Of a stretch of DNA of 33,237 nt, positions 23,735-32,304 are shown piece by piece; position 1 is the stretch's first letter; each line of letters opens with the position of its first letter. The stretch lies in contig CACYTP010000018.1 in NCBI GenBank assembly GCA_902777385.1, forward strand, positions 1 through 33,237, given 5' to 3'. The notes under the pieces were generated by a model. It was not told the origin of the DNA. It saw only the letters and a list, made by a program, of their open reading frames with translations, and ran no database searches. Position numbers and translations under genes: made by a program. This DNA is from an uncultured bacterium. GTDB lineage: Bacteria; Cyanobacteriota; Vampirovibrionia; Gastranaerophilales; Gastranaerophilaceae.

Positions 23735-25771
23735 TTACAATGAACCGCCAGCACCATCATTAAAGTAATCATAGTGACGAATATCATCGTAATTCTTAAC
23801 AGGTTGAGCCGGAGCCGGTTGCGGTTTTGGCTGAGGCGGAGCCGGTTGTGGTTTAGCCTCAACATGACGGCGTCTCAACAATGCATCGAAGTTAGGTTCC
23901 ATTGTCAATTCAAAGTGGAATCGTCCAACTTTTCTGTCACGTTCCAAGTATTGGCTGTTTATCAAAGGGAAACCCCAATACAAACGACCTGTCAAGTCAA
24001 ATGGTAACTGAATTCTTAAGCCCATACCGATGGATGCCATGAAGTAAGATTTACTAACTCCAAATCCGGCATCATAACCGTACTGATATTCTCCAACCTG
24101 AGGGAATACACCACCGAAGTCAGCAAATACGGCACCTTTTACGAACTTTCCTACAAACGGTATCTTTTCACCAGTTCTACGACTTGTAATCTGTCTAGGA
24201 AGTAATGGGAACATCAATTCTGCACTTGTGAAGAATCCGTTTTTACCAATCATACATCCTTCAGGATAACCTCTAACAGTTGCCATACCACCTGCCTGGA
24301 ACTGGTCAATATACGGAATATATCTGCTGTCGCTACGATGGCCCATACCGGGAACAATTTGATAATTACCTCTCAATTGACCGATAACACCGTGTGAAAA
24401 ATCGTGTAATCTAACAGCACCACCAAATATTTTGAAGTAGTTTTCACCTTTACCAAGATTTATATTATAACTGCCGCCCTGATTTAAATACCAAATACCA
24501 TATCTGGTATCTTTTCTCATATTCAAAGCGAGGTCAAATCCAATAATATCATCTTTACCAAGATTAGGATCAAAGCCAAATTCTTTTAAGATTCCCATCT
24601 CAGAAAGAGCTCTTTTATAATTTGCAGCTACATAACTTTTTAACTCAAAACCAGGTTTTCTAACTAATGGTTGAGTATAGTACAATGAATAAGTATATGC
24701 ACGGCTTCTTAAATCCATATCAGAGTATGGACCCCATTTAATCTTAGAGAAAGTTGAACTAAACATAAAGCCAACACGACCATCCCTACTATTAATCGGG
24801 ATATTATAATCGGCGAATGGACTAACAGAACCACCTGCGAAATAAGAACCGAAACTTAATTTATCCCTCTGATGGAATAAACTATCAGCAGAAAGCATTA
24901 CACCGCCACGAATTTTACCTGTCGTATAACGTCCTGCATTGTCCATCATTGCTGTCAAATGGAACGGGAATCTTTCATGAGCTTTTAACTCAATATCTGT
25001 TGTTCCTTCTGTCTGACCTGCCTTTAGGTTTGCAGTTAAATTTACACCCTCATTGTATCGGTTAAAGTCCATGATATCTCTTTCTAATTCAACGATATCA
25101 AATAATTCACCTTCTTTTGGATGTATTCTCTTTTTAATGAAATTATCAGTAGTCCAACGGTTATCTTCAACAGTAACATTACCAACTTTACTTTCTACAA
25201 GTTCTATTCTAATATGTCCGTTATCGACTGACTGTTCAGGCAAAAATGCACGAGCAGTAACAAAACCTTTATTAGCATACATTCTGTTAATTTGTTCAAC
25301 AGCAGCCTTCAAATCAGAAACATAAACATTTTTACCTATAAGAGGCTGTACAACGGCATTAACATCTTCTTTTGATAAAATCTGAGAAGGTGAAACCTCT
25401 ACAGAATTTACATACACGCTTTGATTATCAGCTTGGTTTATAGAACCTTCCATATACCCTGAACCGGCTCTGTCATCAACGACACCGCCAGGAGTATTAG
25501 GATTGCCGCCACGACCATAATCGGCATACTCTTGATATGTACTGTTTACATTTTGATTTTGAATATAATGTTTATACATCAAATCATCTTCAGCGTGTTT
25601 GTAATTCAAACCGCCTTGCATTTCCGCTTCCGTACGCAAACCTGCCGGAACCGGCATTCCCGGATCATAAGCAAGTGCCGGGACAACGGATGCAGGTAAA
25701 GCAAATGCTATAAGGGTCCCTAATCCCAAAATTGCTTTAATTGTCTTAGTATTCTTTGTTGTCTTTTTCAT
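23735..25771 (-). CDS. Omp85-superfamily outer-membrane transporter, TpsB/ShlB-like
   Basis: This 678-residue protein has a signal peptide cut after residue 34 (PALA). A Gly/Asn-rich linker (35-118) and two POTRA domains follow (about 119-193 and 196-265); the first is of the ShlB type. A beta-barrel spans about 268-625. The L6 loop motif VRGYPEG (499-505) is the hallmark of the superfamily. FhaC/ShlB proteins secrete large exoproteins or haemolysins across the outer membrane; other members insert outer-membrane proteins. Unusually, about 50 residues follow the last barrel strand, including a Pro/Gln/Ala repeat (640-657) and an aromatic, acidic end, whereas these barrels usually end on the final strand. 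GAAGG precedes the ATG. It is divergent from the Skp-like gene. No TpsA-type partner is in the window. Confidence 0.85.
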   Translation of the reverse strand: MKKTTKNTKTIKAILGLGTLIAFALPASVVPALAYDPGMPVPAGLRTEAEMQGGLNYKHAEDDLMYKHYIQNQNVNSTYQEYADYGRGGNPNTPGGVVDDRAGSGYMEGSINQADNQSVYVNSVEVSPSQILSKEDVNAVVQPLIGKNVYVSDLKAAVEQINRMYANKGFVTARAFLPEQSVDNGHIRIELVESKVGNVTVEDNRWTTDNFIKKRIHPKEGELFDIVELERDIMDFNRYNEGVNLTANLKAGQTEGTTDIELKAHERFPFHLTAMMDNAGRYTTGKIRGGVMLSADSLFHQRDKLSFGSYFAGGSVSPFADYNIPINSRDGRVGFMFSSTFSKIKWGPYSDMDLRSRAYTYSLYYTQPLVRKPGFELKSYVAANYKRALSEMGILKEFGFDPNLGKDDIIGFDLALNMRKDTRYGIWYLNQGGSYNINLGKGENYFKIFGGAVRLHDFSHGVIGQLRGNYQIVPGMGHRSDSRYIPYIDQFQAGGMATVRGYPEGCMIGKNGFFTSAELMFPLLPRQITSRRTGEKIPFVGKFVKGAVFADFGGVFPQVGEYQYGYDAGFGVSKSYFMASIGMGLRIQLPFDLTGRLYWGFPLINSQYLERDRKVGRFHFELTMEPNFDALLRRRHVEAKPQPAPPQPKPQPAPAQPVKNYDDIRHYDYFNDGAGGSL

Positions 25772-25987
25772 TACGCACCTTCAATTTAGTAATTAATCAA
25801 TATTTTCGCTAATACCATTTTGTTACTTAATAACCAAATAAAAACAGTTCTTATATTTTTGTTGCATTATTTTTACAAAAATTCACAAACTAGCAAATTT
25901 CTTTATTCAGCTAACATTATTATAAAGAATAATTGTATCTGTGTAAAGTTGCTTATAAAAAGTTCACATTTATATACTAGAATTTCT

Positions 25988-26015
25988 TTGCAATTTCATA
26001 TACTTGTAGTAGAAT
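25988..26015 (+). promoter_or_regulatory. Promoter of the Skp-like gene
   Basis: TTGCAA (25988-25993), a 16-bp spacer and TAGAAT (26010-26015), giving a leader of about 24 nt. The remainder of the 274-bp divergent region is AT-rich, with no ORF or strong hairpin that I can see. Confidence 0.6.
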
Positions 26016-26045
26016 ATTAGCAGACAAAGTATGAAGGAGGGTAGA

Positions 26046-26552
26046 ATGAATACAAAGTCTAAATTTTTAACAATAGCAGCTGTTGCATTTGCTGTTGGAA
26101 TGGGGGTTAATAACTTCGCAATGTCTGAAATTCCTGGAAATTACAGAATTGCAGTTGTAGATGTGCAACAGGTTGTTGCAGCATCTTCTCAAGTTAACGA
26201 ATTAAAACAAGAAAACCAGGCTAAGACTACTGAAATTCTTTCATTTATTGAAAAAGCAAGAAAAGATGTAGCTGCTGCTACTGATGCCGATAAGAAAAAA
26301 TCTTTAGAAGAAAAATATACCAAAGAATTAAATTCTAAACGTGAAGCTTATGGTGCTGAATACAATTCAAAGATGATGGATATTCAAAAGAACATTCTTA
26401 ATGCTGTAAATGAACAAGCCAGAGCAAATAACTACGATATAGTAATATCTAAAGATGTTGTTCTTTATGGCGGTGAAGATATTACAGGTTCTTTAAGAAC
26501 AGCTGTTGCAGCAATTAAGACTCCGGCTAAAAATAATAAAAAGAGAAAATAA
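26046..26552 (+). CDS. Periplasmic chaperone of the OmpH/Skp family
   Basis: I start at ATG 26046 (168 residues), 5 nt after a strong AAGGAGG; the ATG at 26031 lies upstream of that site. A signal peptide covers about residues 1-25. The mature protein begins with the family strand RIAVVDVQQVVAAS. A charged helical hairpin (about 55-120) and a C-terminal strand (YDIVISKDVVLYGGEDIT) follow. Skp trimers hold unfolded outer-membrane proteins in the periplasm on the way to an Omp85 machine, which fits the divergent TpsB-like neighbour. The Lys-rich end is typical. Confidence 0.88.
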   Translation: MNTKSKFLTIAAVAFAVGMGVNNFAMSEIPGNYRIAVVDVQQVVAASSQVNELKQENQAKTTEILSFIEKARKDVAAATDADKKKSLEEKYTKELNSKREAYGAEYNSKMMDIQKNILNAVNEQARANNYDIVISKDVVLYGGEDITGSLRTAVAAIKTPAKNNKKRK

Positions 26553-26574
26553 ATTTTGTTTTTATTAAGTCATT

Positions 26575-26606
26575 AAAAAAGCAGGTATTTAATACCTGCT
26601 TTTTTA
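26575..26606. terminator. Bidirectional terminator after the Skp-like gene
   Basis: AAAAAAGCAGGTATT pairs with AATACCTGCTTTTTT around a single T. It serves both the plus-strand gene and the minus-strand nfeD-qmcA operon ending at 26645. Confidence 0.92.
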
Positions 26607-26644
26607 TATTAAAAAGGAACTTTATAACGAGTTTTTTTAAATAC

Positions 26645-27622
26645 TTATTTCCCTGCCTTATCAAACATTTGTTTAATACCGTCTACAGAAGATAAAATAC
26701 CTGTAGCTTCGTATGGCATATAAACAACTTTGTTATTCTGACCTTTTGAAATATCGGACAATGCTTCTAAATACTTCATAGCAATCAAATATTTATCAGG
26801 TTGACCTTTATCTGCAAGTGCATCAATTATACGTTTGATAGCTTCTTTTTCAGCTTCTGCTTCAATTATACGAGCTTTTGCAACACCTTCAGCTCTTAAA
26901 ATTTCTGCCTGTTTAGCACCTTCAGCTGAACGGATTGCGGCTTCTTTTTCACCTTCAGCTTTTCTGATGGCAGCTTCTTTTTGACCTTCTGCTTCTGTTA
27001 CGGTAGCAGTTTTTTCTCTGTCTGCTTTCATAAGCTTGTTCATGGAAGCCTGAATATCGGCAGGAGGGAATATATCCTGAATTTCTACACGATTTACTTT
27101 AACACCCCACTTATTGGTAGCCTCATCAAGAATCGCTCTTAACTCGCTATTAATAGTATTACGGGAAGTCAAAGTTTTCTGCAAATCCATCTGACCTACA
27201 AGGTTTCTCAATGTAGTTTGAGTAAGTTTTTCAATAGCATCTGGAAGGTTAGCAATTTCATATACTGCCCTTTGTGAATCAAATATCTGGAAATAAATAA
27301 GAGCATTAATAGTAATAGAAACGTTATCCTCCGTAATTACATTTTGTCTTGGAAAATCGTAAATCTGTTCACGTTTATCGATTCTATCAACTTTTTTTAT
27401 AAATGAATAGCTCTGCCCATCAAGTCCTCGTTGTTGAACTTTAGTTAAAATACCTCTCGGAGCTTCCAAAATAGGATAAATAAAATTCAAACCTGCTCGT
27501 AAGGTTTTTTCATATCTTCCCATTCTTTCAATGATAACTTCCTGCTGTTGCTGAACAATCAGGATACCTTTTGCAATATAGATAATTACACCTACAAGTA
27601 ATACTAATAAAAAGATTTCCAC
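26645..27622 (-). CDS. qmcA: SPFH/band-7 membrane protein, QmcA-like
   Basis: This 325-residue protein has one N-terminal membrane helix (3-23), an SPFH domain, then a helical region with AEG repeats (about 210-255), and a short C-terminal segment. This is the order seen in E. coli QmcA (YbbK) and stomatin relatives, which form membrane microdomains. Compared with E. coli QmcA as I recall it, there are roughly 18 extra residues near 65-83. The start is GTG, with AGGAG 7 nt upstream. It lies 12 bp after an NfeD gene, the conserved partner of this family. Confidence 0.9.
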   Translation of the reverse strand: MEIFLLVLLVGVIIYIAKGILIVQQQQEVIIERMGRYEKTLRAGLNFIYPILEAPRGILTKVQQRGLDGQSYSFIKKVDRIDKREQIYDFPRQNVITEDNVSITINALIYFQIFDSQRAVYEIANLPDAIEKLTQTTLRNLVGQMDLQKTLTSRNTINSELRAILDEATNKWGVKVNRVEIQDIFPPADIQASMNKLMKADREKTATVTEAEGQKEAAIRKAEGEKEAAIRSAEGAKQAEILRAEGVAKARIIEAEAEKEAIKRIIDALADKGQPDKYLIAMKYLEALSDISKGQNNKVVYMPYEATGILSSVDGIKQMFDKAGK

Positions 27623-27634
27623 AATAATTCTCCT

Positions 27635-28066
27635 TTATACTTTCTCTACATATAATAATAAACTTTCAGATTTAATAATTTTAACCTCTGAGCCTTCCGG
27701 AATATCCTCAGCATCTTCAGTTGCAAGTCTTGCATCCCAGCGTTCCTCAAAAATAGTTACCGTACCTGAAGATTTTGTAATCGGCTCAACCACTTTTGCG
27801 ATTTTACCTATATACATGTTTTCAAGTTCTTCACTTTTTTGGTCAGCCTTGCGAGATTTCAATAACAGAGGTCTTATCAATAAGATAGAAAGCATAGATA
27901 AGACAACGAAGACTATTATTAAAGAATAGAAACTACACACAAAAAAGGATGTAATAGCCGTTAAAAAGCCGGCAACAGCGAAATTTAAGAAAAATCCGGA
28001 AGGAATCACTATTTCCAAAATTAACGCAACCAGACCGACTATGCCAAACATCTGCCAAAATTCCAT
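27635..28066 (-). CDS. NfeD-family membrane protein (short form)
   Basis: This 143-residue protein has membrane helices near residues 7-24 and 28-67, then a C-terminal OB-fold domain (about 80-143) with IGKIAKVVEPI and EVKIIKSESLLLYVEKV. It lacks the N-terminal protease domain of long NfeD proteins. Short NfeD proteins are paired with SPFH proteins and thought to bind them; here it precedes qmcA in one operon. AGGAG precedes the ATG. Confidence 0.88.
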   Translation of the reverse strand: MEFWQMFGIVGLVALILEIVIPSGFFLNFAVAGFLTAITSFFVCSFYSLIIVFVVLSMLSILLIRPLLLKSRKADQKSEELENMYIGKIAKVVEPITKSSGTVTIFEERWDARLATEDAEDIPEGSEVKIIKSESLLLYVEKV

Positions 28067-28104
28067 AATCTGAAACTCCTGTTTTTAGCTACTATAACGC
28101 ATTG

Positions 28105-28133
28105 AGTATATCATTTTTTTAGGGATTCGTCAA
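28105..28133 (-). promoter_or_regulatory. Promoter of nfeD-qmcA
   Basis: On the minus strand TTGACG (28133-28128), a 17-bp spacer and TATACT (28110-28105). The leader is about 30 nt. The only other items between 28067 and 28240 are the hairpin described next and AT-rich sequence. Confidence 0.75.
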
Positions 28134-28200
28134 ATAACCTTTAAGATAATAACTGCCATTAATCATATTATAAAAGGAATTTCTAAAAGTTTATAAAAAA

Positions 28201-28232
28201 TCTTCCGTACATCAAATTTATAATACGGAGGA
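28201..28232 (+). promoter_or_regulatory. Hairpin that sequesters the ribosome binding site of the 53-codon gene
   Basis: TCTTCCGTA (28201-28209) pairs with TACGGAGGA (28224-28232) over nine positions, one of them a U-G wobble, with a 14-nt loop. The right arm contains the GGAGG that should initiate translation at 28241. The structure would hold translation off until melted or bound. The start of transcription is not clear from the sequence; a TATAAT at 28219-28224 would start the RNA inside the hairpin and remove the left arm. Confidence 0.5.
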
Positions 28233-28240
28233 AATAAAAC

Positions 28241-28402
28241 ATGGCAAGAATAATTGAAGGGGAAAGAAGAATAATCAAAATATCAACTGATGACGTAATT
28301 GCAATTGTCCGCAATTATCAACAAACAGCACAAAAGGCATGTTGTTATGAGCATTTAAGAGAATTACTGGACAAAACAGACTTTTACATACCTGAAGATT
28401 AG
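28241..28402 (+). CDS. Small conserved-looking protein, 53 residues
   Basis: ATG 28241 follows GGAGGAA at a spacing of 7 nt, the best binding site in the area, and the frame is open to TAG 28400-28402. The product begins MARIIEGERRIIKIS and ends KTDFYIPED. It has a short beta-like start, one amphipathic helix and a CC pair at 34-35. It has no signal peptide or membrane segment. It fills the gap between two minus-strand genes and stops 8 bp short of the end of glmU. Codon choice looks like its neighbours. I do not recognise a family. Confidence 0.7.
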   Translation: MARIIEGERRIIKISTDDVIAIVRNYQQTAQKACCYEHLRELLDKTDFYIPED

Positions 28403-28410
28403 CTAAAATC

Positions 28411-29688
28411 TTATTTAATTTTCTTCTTAACCCAATCTGTTAAAATTTTTAACGGGGAACGGGTTAATCCTAACGCCCATGCAGGAATATCCTTTGTAAC
28501 AACAGAACCTGCACCGATATTTGCACCTTCCTCAACAGTTACAGGAGCTACCAGAACGGTATTTGAACCTATTTTCACAGAATTTTTGAGAATAGTTTTA
28601 CTTTTTATTTTACTTAAAGGATCATAATTAGCTGTAATTGTTCCTGCACCGATATTGACCTGTTCACCAAGTTCACTGTCCCCAATGTATGACAGATGTC
28701 CTACATTGGTATTTGACTTGATATGAGATTTTTTAACTTCTACAAAATTACCAATCTTTACATTATCATCGACAACAACATCACCTCTTAAATGGGCACA
28801 TGGACCAATACTACATTTAGAACCGATTACATTCTTCCCTTCTATATAAGTAGCAGGATAAATAATCGTATCTTTACCTATTTGAGTATCCGCACTAATC
28901 CATGTAGAAGCAGGATCAACAATTGTTACGCCGTTGAACATTAGATTATTTAATACACGGTCAGTTAAATATCGTGCAGCCTGTGCAAGATTTAATCTTG
29001 AATTTATACCGTAAATTTCTTTGTTATCTTCAAGAATATAGGCATTTACATTTAGTAAATGCTTTTTACCCCATTCTATAATATCTGTTAAATAATACTC
29101 CCCTTGGGCATTATTACTTGTTAATTGAGAAAAAGCTGCTTTTATTTTACCCCAATTTAGGCAATAAATACCCGCATTAACTTCTTTTACGGCTTTTTGT
29201 TCAGGAGTTGCATCTTTTTCTTCAACAATACATTTTAAAGAATTATCGGCTTCCCTGATTATCCTTCCGTAATTTGTAGGATTATCGAACAAAGTACTCA
29301 TAACAGTTAAATCAGAATTTGTTGAATTATGATATTCAACAAACTTTCTAAGTGTTTCTTCAGTAATCAATGGGGTATCACCGCATAAAATCAAAACTAA
29401 CCCGTCATAGTTCTCTAAATTAGGACAAACCATAGAAACAGCATGACCGGTACCAAGCTGCGGAGACTGCAATACTGTTTTTGCATTATTATAATTAAGA
29501 TTTACAAATGCTTCGACCTCTTCAGCATGATGTCCGACAATAACAAAGTTTTCATCAGTTATATTTTTTACACTGTCCAATACATAACCTAATAAAGTCT
29601 TACCATAAATTTTATGCAAAACTTTCGGGGTATCTGATTTCATTCTTGTACCCTTACCTGCTGCCAATATAACCGATTTAATATTCAT
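28411..29688 (-). CDS. glmU: Bifunctional GlmU: N-acetylglucosamine-1-P uridyltransferase and glucosamine-1-P acetyltransferase
   Basis: I start at 29688 (425 residues) because GGGAG lies just upstream, and the longer frame to 29742 runs through the promoter. The enzyme makes UDP-GlcNAc for peptidoglycan and lipopolysaccharide. The N-terminal pyrophosphorylase has LAAGKGTRM (8-16) with PKVLH. The C-terminal half is a left-handed beta helix of hexapeptide repeats with HLRGD, the HLSYIGDSELG active-site segment and NIGAGTITANYD. The usual NYDG is NYDP here. The protein is about 25 residues shorter than the E. coli enzyme, mostly at the C-terminus. Confidence 0.95.
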   Translation of the reverse strand: MNIKSVILAAGKGTRMKSDTPKVLHKIYGKTLLGYVLDSVKNITDENFVIVGHHAEEVEAFVNLNYNNAKTVLQSPQLGTGHAVSMVCPNLENYDGLVLILCGDTPLITEETLRKFVEYHNSTNSDLTVMSTLFDNPTNYGRIIREADNSLKCIVEEKDATPEQKAVKEVNAGIYCLNWGKIKAAFSQLTSNNAQGEYYLTDIIEWGKKHLLNVNAYILEDNKEIYGINSRLNLAQAARYLTDRVLNNLMFNGVTIVDPASTWISADTQIGKDTIIYPATYIEGKNVIGSKCSIGPCAHLRGDVVVDDNVKIGNFVEVKKSHIKSNTNVGHLSYIGDSELGEQVNIGAGTITANYDPLSKIKSKTILKNSVKIGSNTVLVAPVTVEEGANIGAGSVVTKDIPAWALGLTRSPLKILTDWVKKKIK

Positions 29689-29710
29689 AACTAACACTCC
29701 CTTTTTCACG

Positions 29711-29739
29711 ATTATATGAAAAATAAAAAGGAACGTCAA
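29711..29739 (-). promoter_or_regulatory. Promoter of glmU
   Basis: On the minus strand TTGACG (29739-29734), a 17-bp spacer and a perfect TATAAT (29716-29711). It starts transcription near 29704, leaving about 16 nt of leader. Confidence 0.8.
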
Positions 29740-29740
29740 C

Positions 29741-29775
29741 AAAAAAGCCGTAATCGTTTTTGATTACGGCTTTTT
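29741..29775. terminator. Terminator after the response regulator gene
   Basis: GCCGTAATC (29747-29755) pairs with GATTACGGC (29762-29770) around GTTTTT, with six As on one side and five Ts on the other. In use it ends the minus-strand regulator gene just before the glmU promoter. Confidence 0.9.
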
Positions 29776-29791
29776 ACACTAAAATATTGAA

Positions 29792-30496
29792 CTACACTAA
29801 TCCTTCTCTAACAGCCTTAACCGCAGCCTGAACCCTATCATTTACACACATTTTTTGCAAGATTGAACAGACATGAGCTTTTGCTGTATGAACACTTACA
29901 ATCAGTTCTTTAGCTATCTCTGTATTACTCTTACCTGTCACAAGATGCTTTAAAACTTCATATTCACGTTCTGTCAAAGGCACCATTGTTTCATCCTGAT
30001 GCTTATTTTGCAGTAGATTTAAATTATCTGATTTAGGAAATGAATTAAGTGCAAGTTGAGAAACCACAGGATCAATCCAGCAAACACCCTCATTAACATC
30101 TCTTATAACATTGGCAAGTTTTTCCGGATCTATGTCTTTCAGACAATATGCACTTGCACCTGAGCTCAAGGCGGCAACAACTTCTTCTCCTCTATCGTGT
30201 GAAGTTAAAGCTATTACTTTCATATCCGGAAACATTTCTTTCAGCTTTACAGTAGCCTCAATACCGTTCATTACAGGTAATCCCAAGTCCATCAAAACGA
30301 CATCCGGATGTTCTCTTTCTATAGATTTTAGCCCTGTAATCGCATCTTCAGATTCAGTCACAACATTAATATCCTCATTTGCATTTAATGCACATCGCAG
30401 ACCAACTCTTGTCAACTTAAAATCTTCAATAATTGCAACTTTAATAATTTTTTTTGCAGTTTCGTTTTCCGTTTTTGTTTTTGTAGCATTAATCAT
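29792..30496 (-). CDS. NarL/FixJ-family response regulator
   Basis: I start at ATG 30496 (234 residues), with AGAGAGG 11 nt upstream; a TTG at 30526 would place that site inside the gene. The receiver domain has acidic pocket residues IIED, phospho-acceptor Asp70 in VLMDLGLP, the switch Thr in ALTSHD and the conserved Lys in CLKD. The C-terminal LuxR helix-turn-helix is LTEREYEVLKHLVTGKSNTEIAKEL, followed by SVHTAKAHV. No histidine kinase is adjacent, so it is an orphan here. Target genes cannot be read from the sequence. Confidence 0.92.
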   Translation of the reverse strand: MINATKTKTENETAKKIIKVAIIEDFKLTRVGLRCALNANEDINVVTESEDAITGLKSIEREHPDVVLMDLGLPVMNGIEATVKLKEMFPDMKVIALTSHDRGEEVVAALSSGASAYCLKDIDPEKLANVIRDVNEGVCWIDPVVSQLALNSFPKSDNLNLLQNKHQDETMVPLTEREYEVLKHLVTGKSNTEIAKELIVSVHTAKAHVCSILQKMCVNDRVQAAVKAVREGLV

Positions 30497-30687
30497 AGTT
30501 TGTAAATCCTCTCTGTTTATTTTCAACAGAATTATTTAACAAAAAGCATATTGCACGGTCTATTACCCGACAGGCTAGAATCAGGAAATATCAACCATTT
30601 GATTTAGAACTTTATAAAAATTTAATTTTTATTTATTTTTTTTGGTGTATTATATTGGTAATAATACATTTGTTACAGAGGCTAAAA

Positions 30688-32304
30688 ATGAAATATTCCA
30701 AATATTCAACAGTTATAATCGGCAGTGGTATTGCAGGACTATATGCTGCGTTAAAAATAGAACAACAGGCAAATTTACCCGACGGACTTCTCGTAATAAC
30801 AAAATCCAAACTCGGAGAAAGTAATTCCAGATACGCTCAGGGTGGAATGGTAGGAGTACTAAAGGAAAATAAAAAAGATTCCGTTACATCTCACGTTATT
30901 GATACGTTGAAAGCGGGAGCCGGACTTAGTGAATTAAACACCGTAAAATTTATATCCGAGAATTCGGATAGGGTTATAAAAGACCTGTTGAATTTCGGCG
31001 TTGAATTTGATCGAAATGAAAAAGGTGAATTAACATTTACTCTTGAAGCCGCTCATAGTGTAAACAGAGTATTACACGCAGGCGGCGATGCAACAGGTAA
31101 AATGATTGAAAAAGCACTATGCAAAAAAGTTTCCGAAAATGACAATATAGACATATATGAACAATCACTTGCAGTAGAATTGTTGGTTAACAGTAATTCC
31201 GAATGTAAAGGATGCATCATTTTCAACGAAGTAACCAATGAATATGAAACGATATATTCACCTGTAATCATCTTAGCTACAGGCGGCATCGGTCAATTAT
31301 ATAAATATACGACTAATCCGATTGGTGCAACAGGTGACGGGTTATCAATTGCATACAACGCAGGGGCAGTTATGCAGGATATGGAATTTGTACAATTTCA
31401 TCCGACAGCTTTAGCTATTGATGGGGATGAAAACAGATTTTTAATTTCTGAAGCTGTAAGAGGAGAAGGTGCTAAACTCGTTGATGCAGACGGTATTGAA
31501 TTCATGCACAAGTATGATGACAGGTTAGAGTTAGCTCCGAGAGACATCGTTACAAGGGCTAATTTTAATGAAATGAAATCTAACAATACAGATTGTGTTT
31601 ATCTGAATGCAACCTGTATTGACAGCAAAAAAATTGCTAAACGTTTTCCTAATATATCTAAAAAATGTATTGAAAACGGAATTGATATGACAAAAGACTT
31701 TATTCCCGTAGCTCCGGCAGCACATTACTATATGGGTGGTGTAAAAACGAATATTGAGGGGAAAACATCTGTTAGCGGTCTTTTTGCCATAGGTGAAGTT
31801 TCTTCAACAGGTTTGCATGGCGGTAACAGACTGGCAAGCAATTCTTTACTTGAATGCGTAGTTTGTGCTTACGAAGTAGCCGATACATTAAAGAAATACG
31901 ACCTTTATGCCCCTAAACAAATTGATGAAAAAATCAAAAATACTATTGACATATATTCTTCTGAAATTGAAGATAATAAAATTGATGTCAAGGCACTTAA
32001 AACAGAATTAAAGGAAATAATGTGGTCATGTGTCGGTATTTTGCGTGATGAAAAATCTTTACTGGAAGGATTGAACCGACTCAATATTTTAAGTTCAAAG
32101 TTTAGCAGAACATCAAAATGCTTGACGAAAGACGAATATGAATTCAGAAATATGCTGTGTGTTGCAAAACTTATTACGACCTGTGCCCTGAACCGAAAGG
32201 AATCAAGAGGGGCACACTATAGACTGGATTATCTTAATACCAAAGACAAATCGACTCATAGCTGTCTGACCAAAAAAGAAGGAGAACTTTGTTTTGTTAA
32301 GTAA
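30688..32304 (+). CDS. nadB: L-aspartate oxidase
   Basis: This 538-residue FAD enzyme oxidises aspartate to iminoaspartate, the first step of de novo NAD synthesis. ATG 30688 is chosen because AGAGG lies 6 nt before it; a longer TTG start has no such site. Motifs are GSGIAGLYAAL (FAD), SRYAQGGM, QFHPTAL, EAVRGEGAKL, and HYYMGG followed by LHGGNRLASNSLLE. The helical C-terminal domain is complete. It overlaps nadC by 11 bp. The divergent gap 30497-30687 contains AT-rich sequence with several possible -10 boxes and no clear promoter. Confidence 0.95.
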   Translation: MKYSKYSTVIIGSGIAGLYAALKIEQQANLPDGLLVITKSKLGESNSRYAQGGMVGVLKENKKDSVTSHVIDTLKAGAGLSELNTVKFISENSDRVIKDLLNFGVEFDRNEKGELTFTLEAAHSVNRVLHAGGDATGKMIEKALCKKVSENDNIDIYEQSLAVELLVNSNSECKGCIIFNEVTNEYETIYSPVIILATGGIGQLYKYTTNPIGATGDGLSIAYNAGAVMQDMEFVQFHPTALAIDGDENRFLISEAVRGEGAKLVDADGIEFMHKYDDRLELAPRDIVTRANFNEMKSNNTDCVYLNATCIDSKKIAKRFPNISKKCIENGIDMTKDFIPVAPAAHYYMGGVKTNIEGKTSVSGLFAIGEVSSTGLHGGNRLASNSLLECVVCAYEVADTLKKYDLYAPKQIDEKIKNTIDIYSSEIEDNKIDVKALKTELKEIMWSCVGILRDEKSLLEGLNRLNILSSKFSRTSKCLTKDEYEFRNMLCVAKLITTCALNRKESRGAHYRLDYLNTKDKSTHSCLTKKEGELCFVK

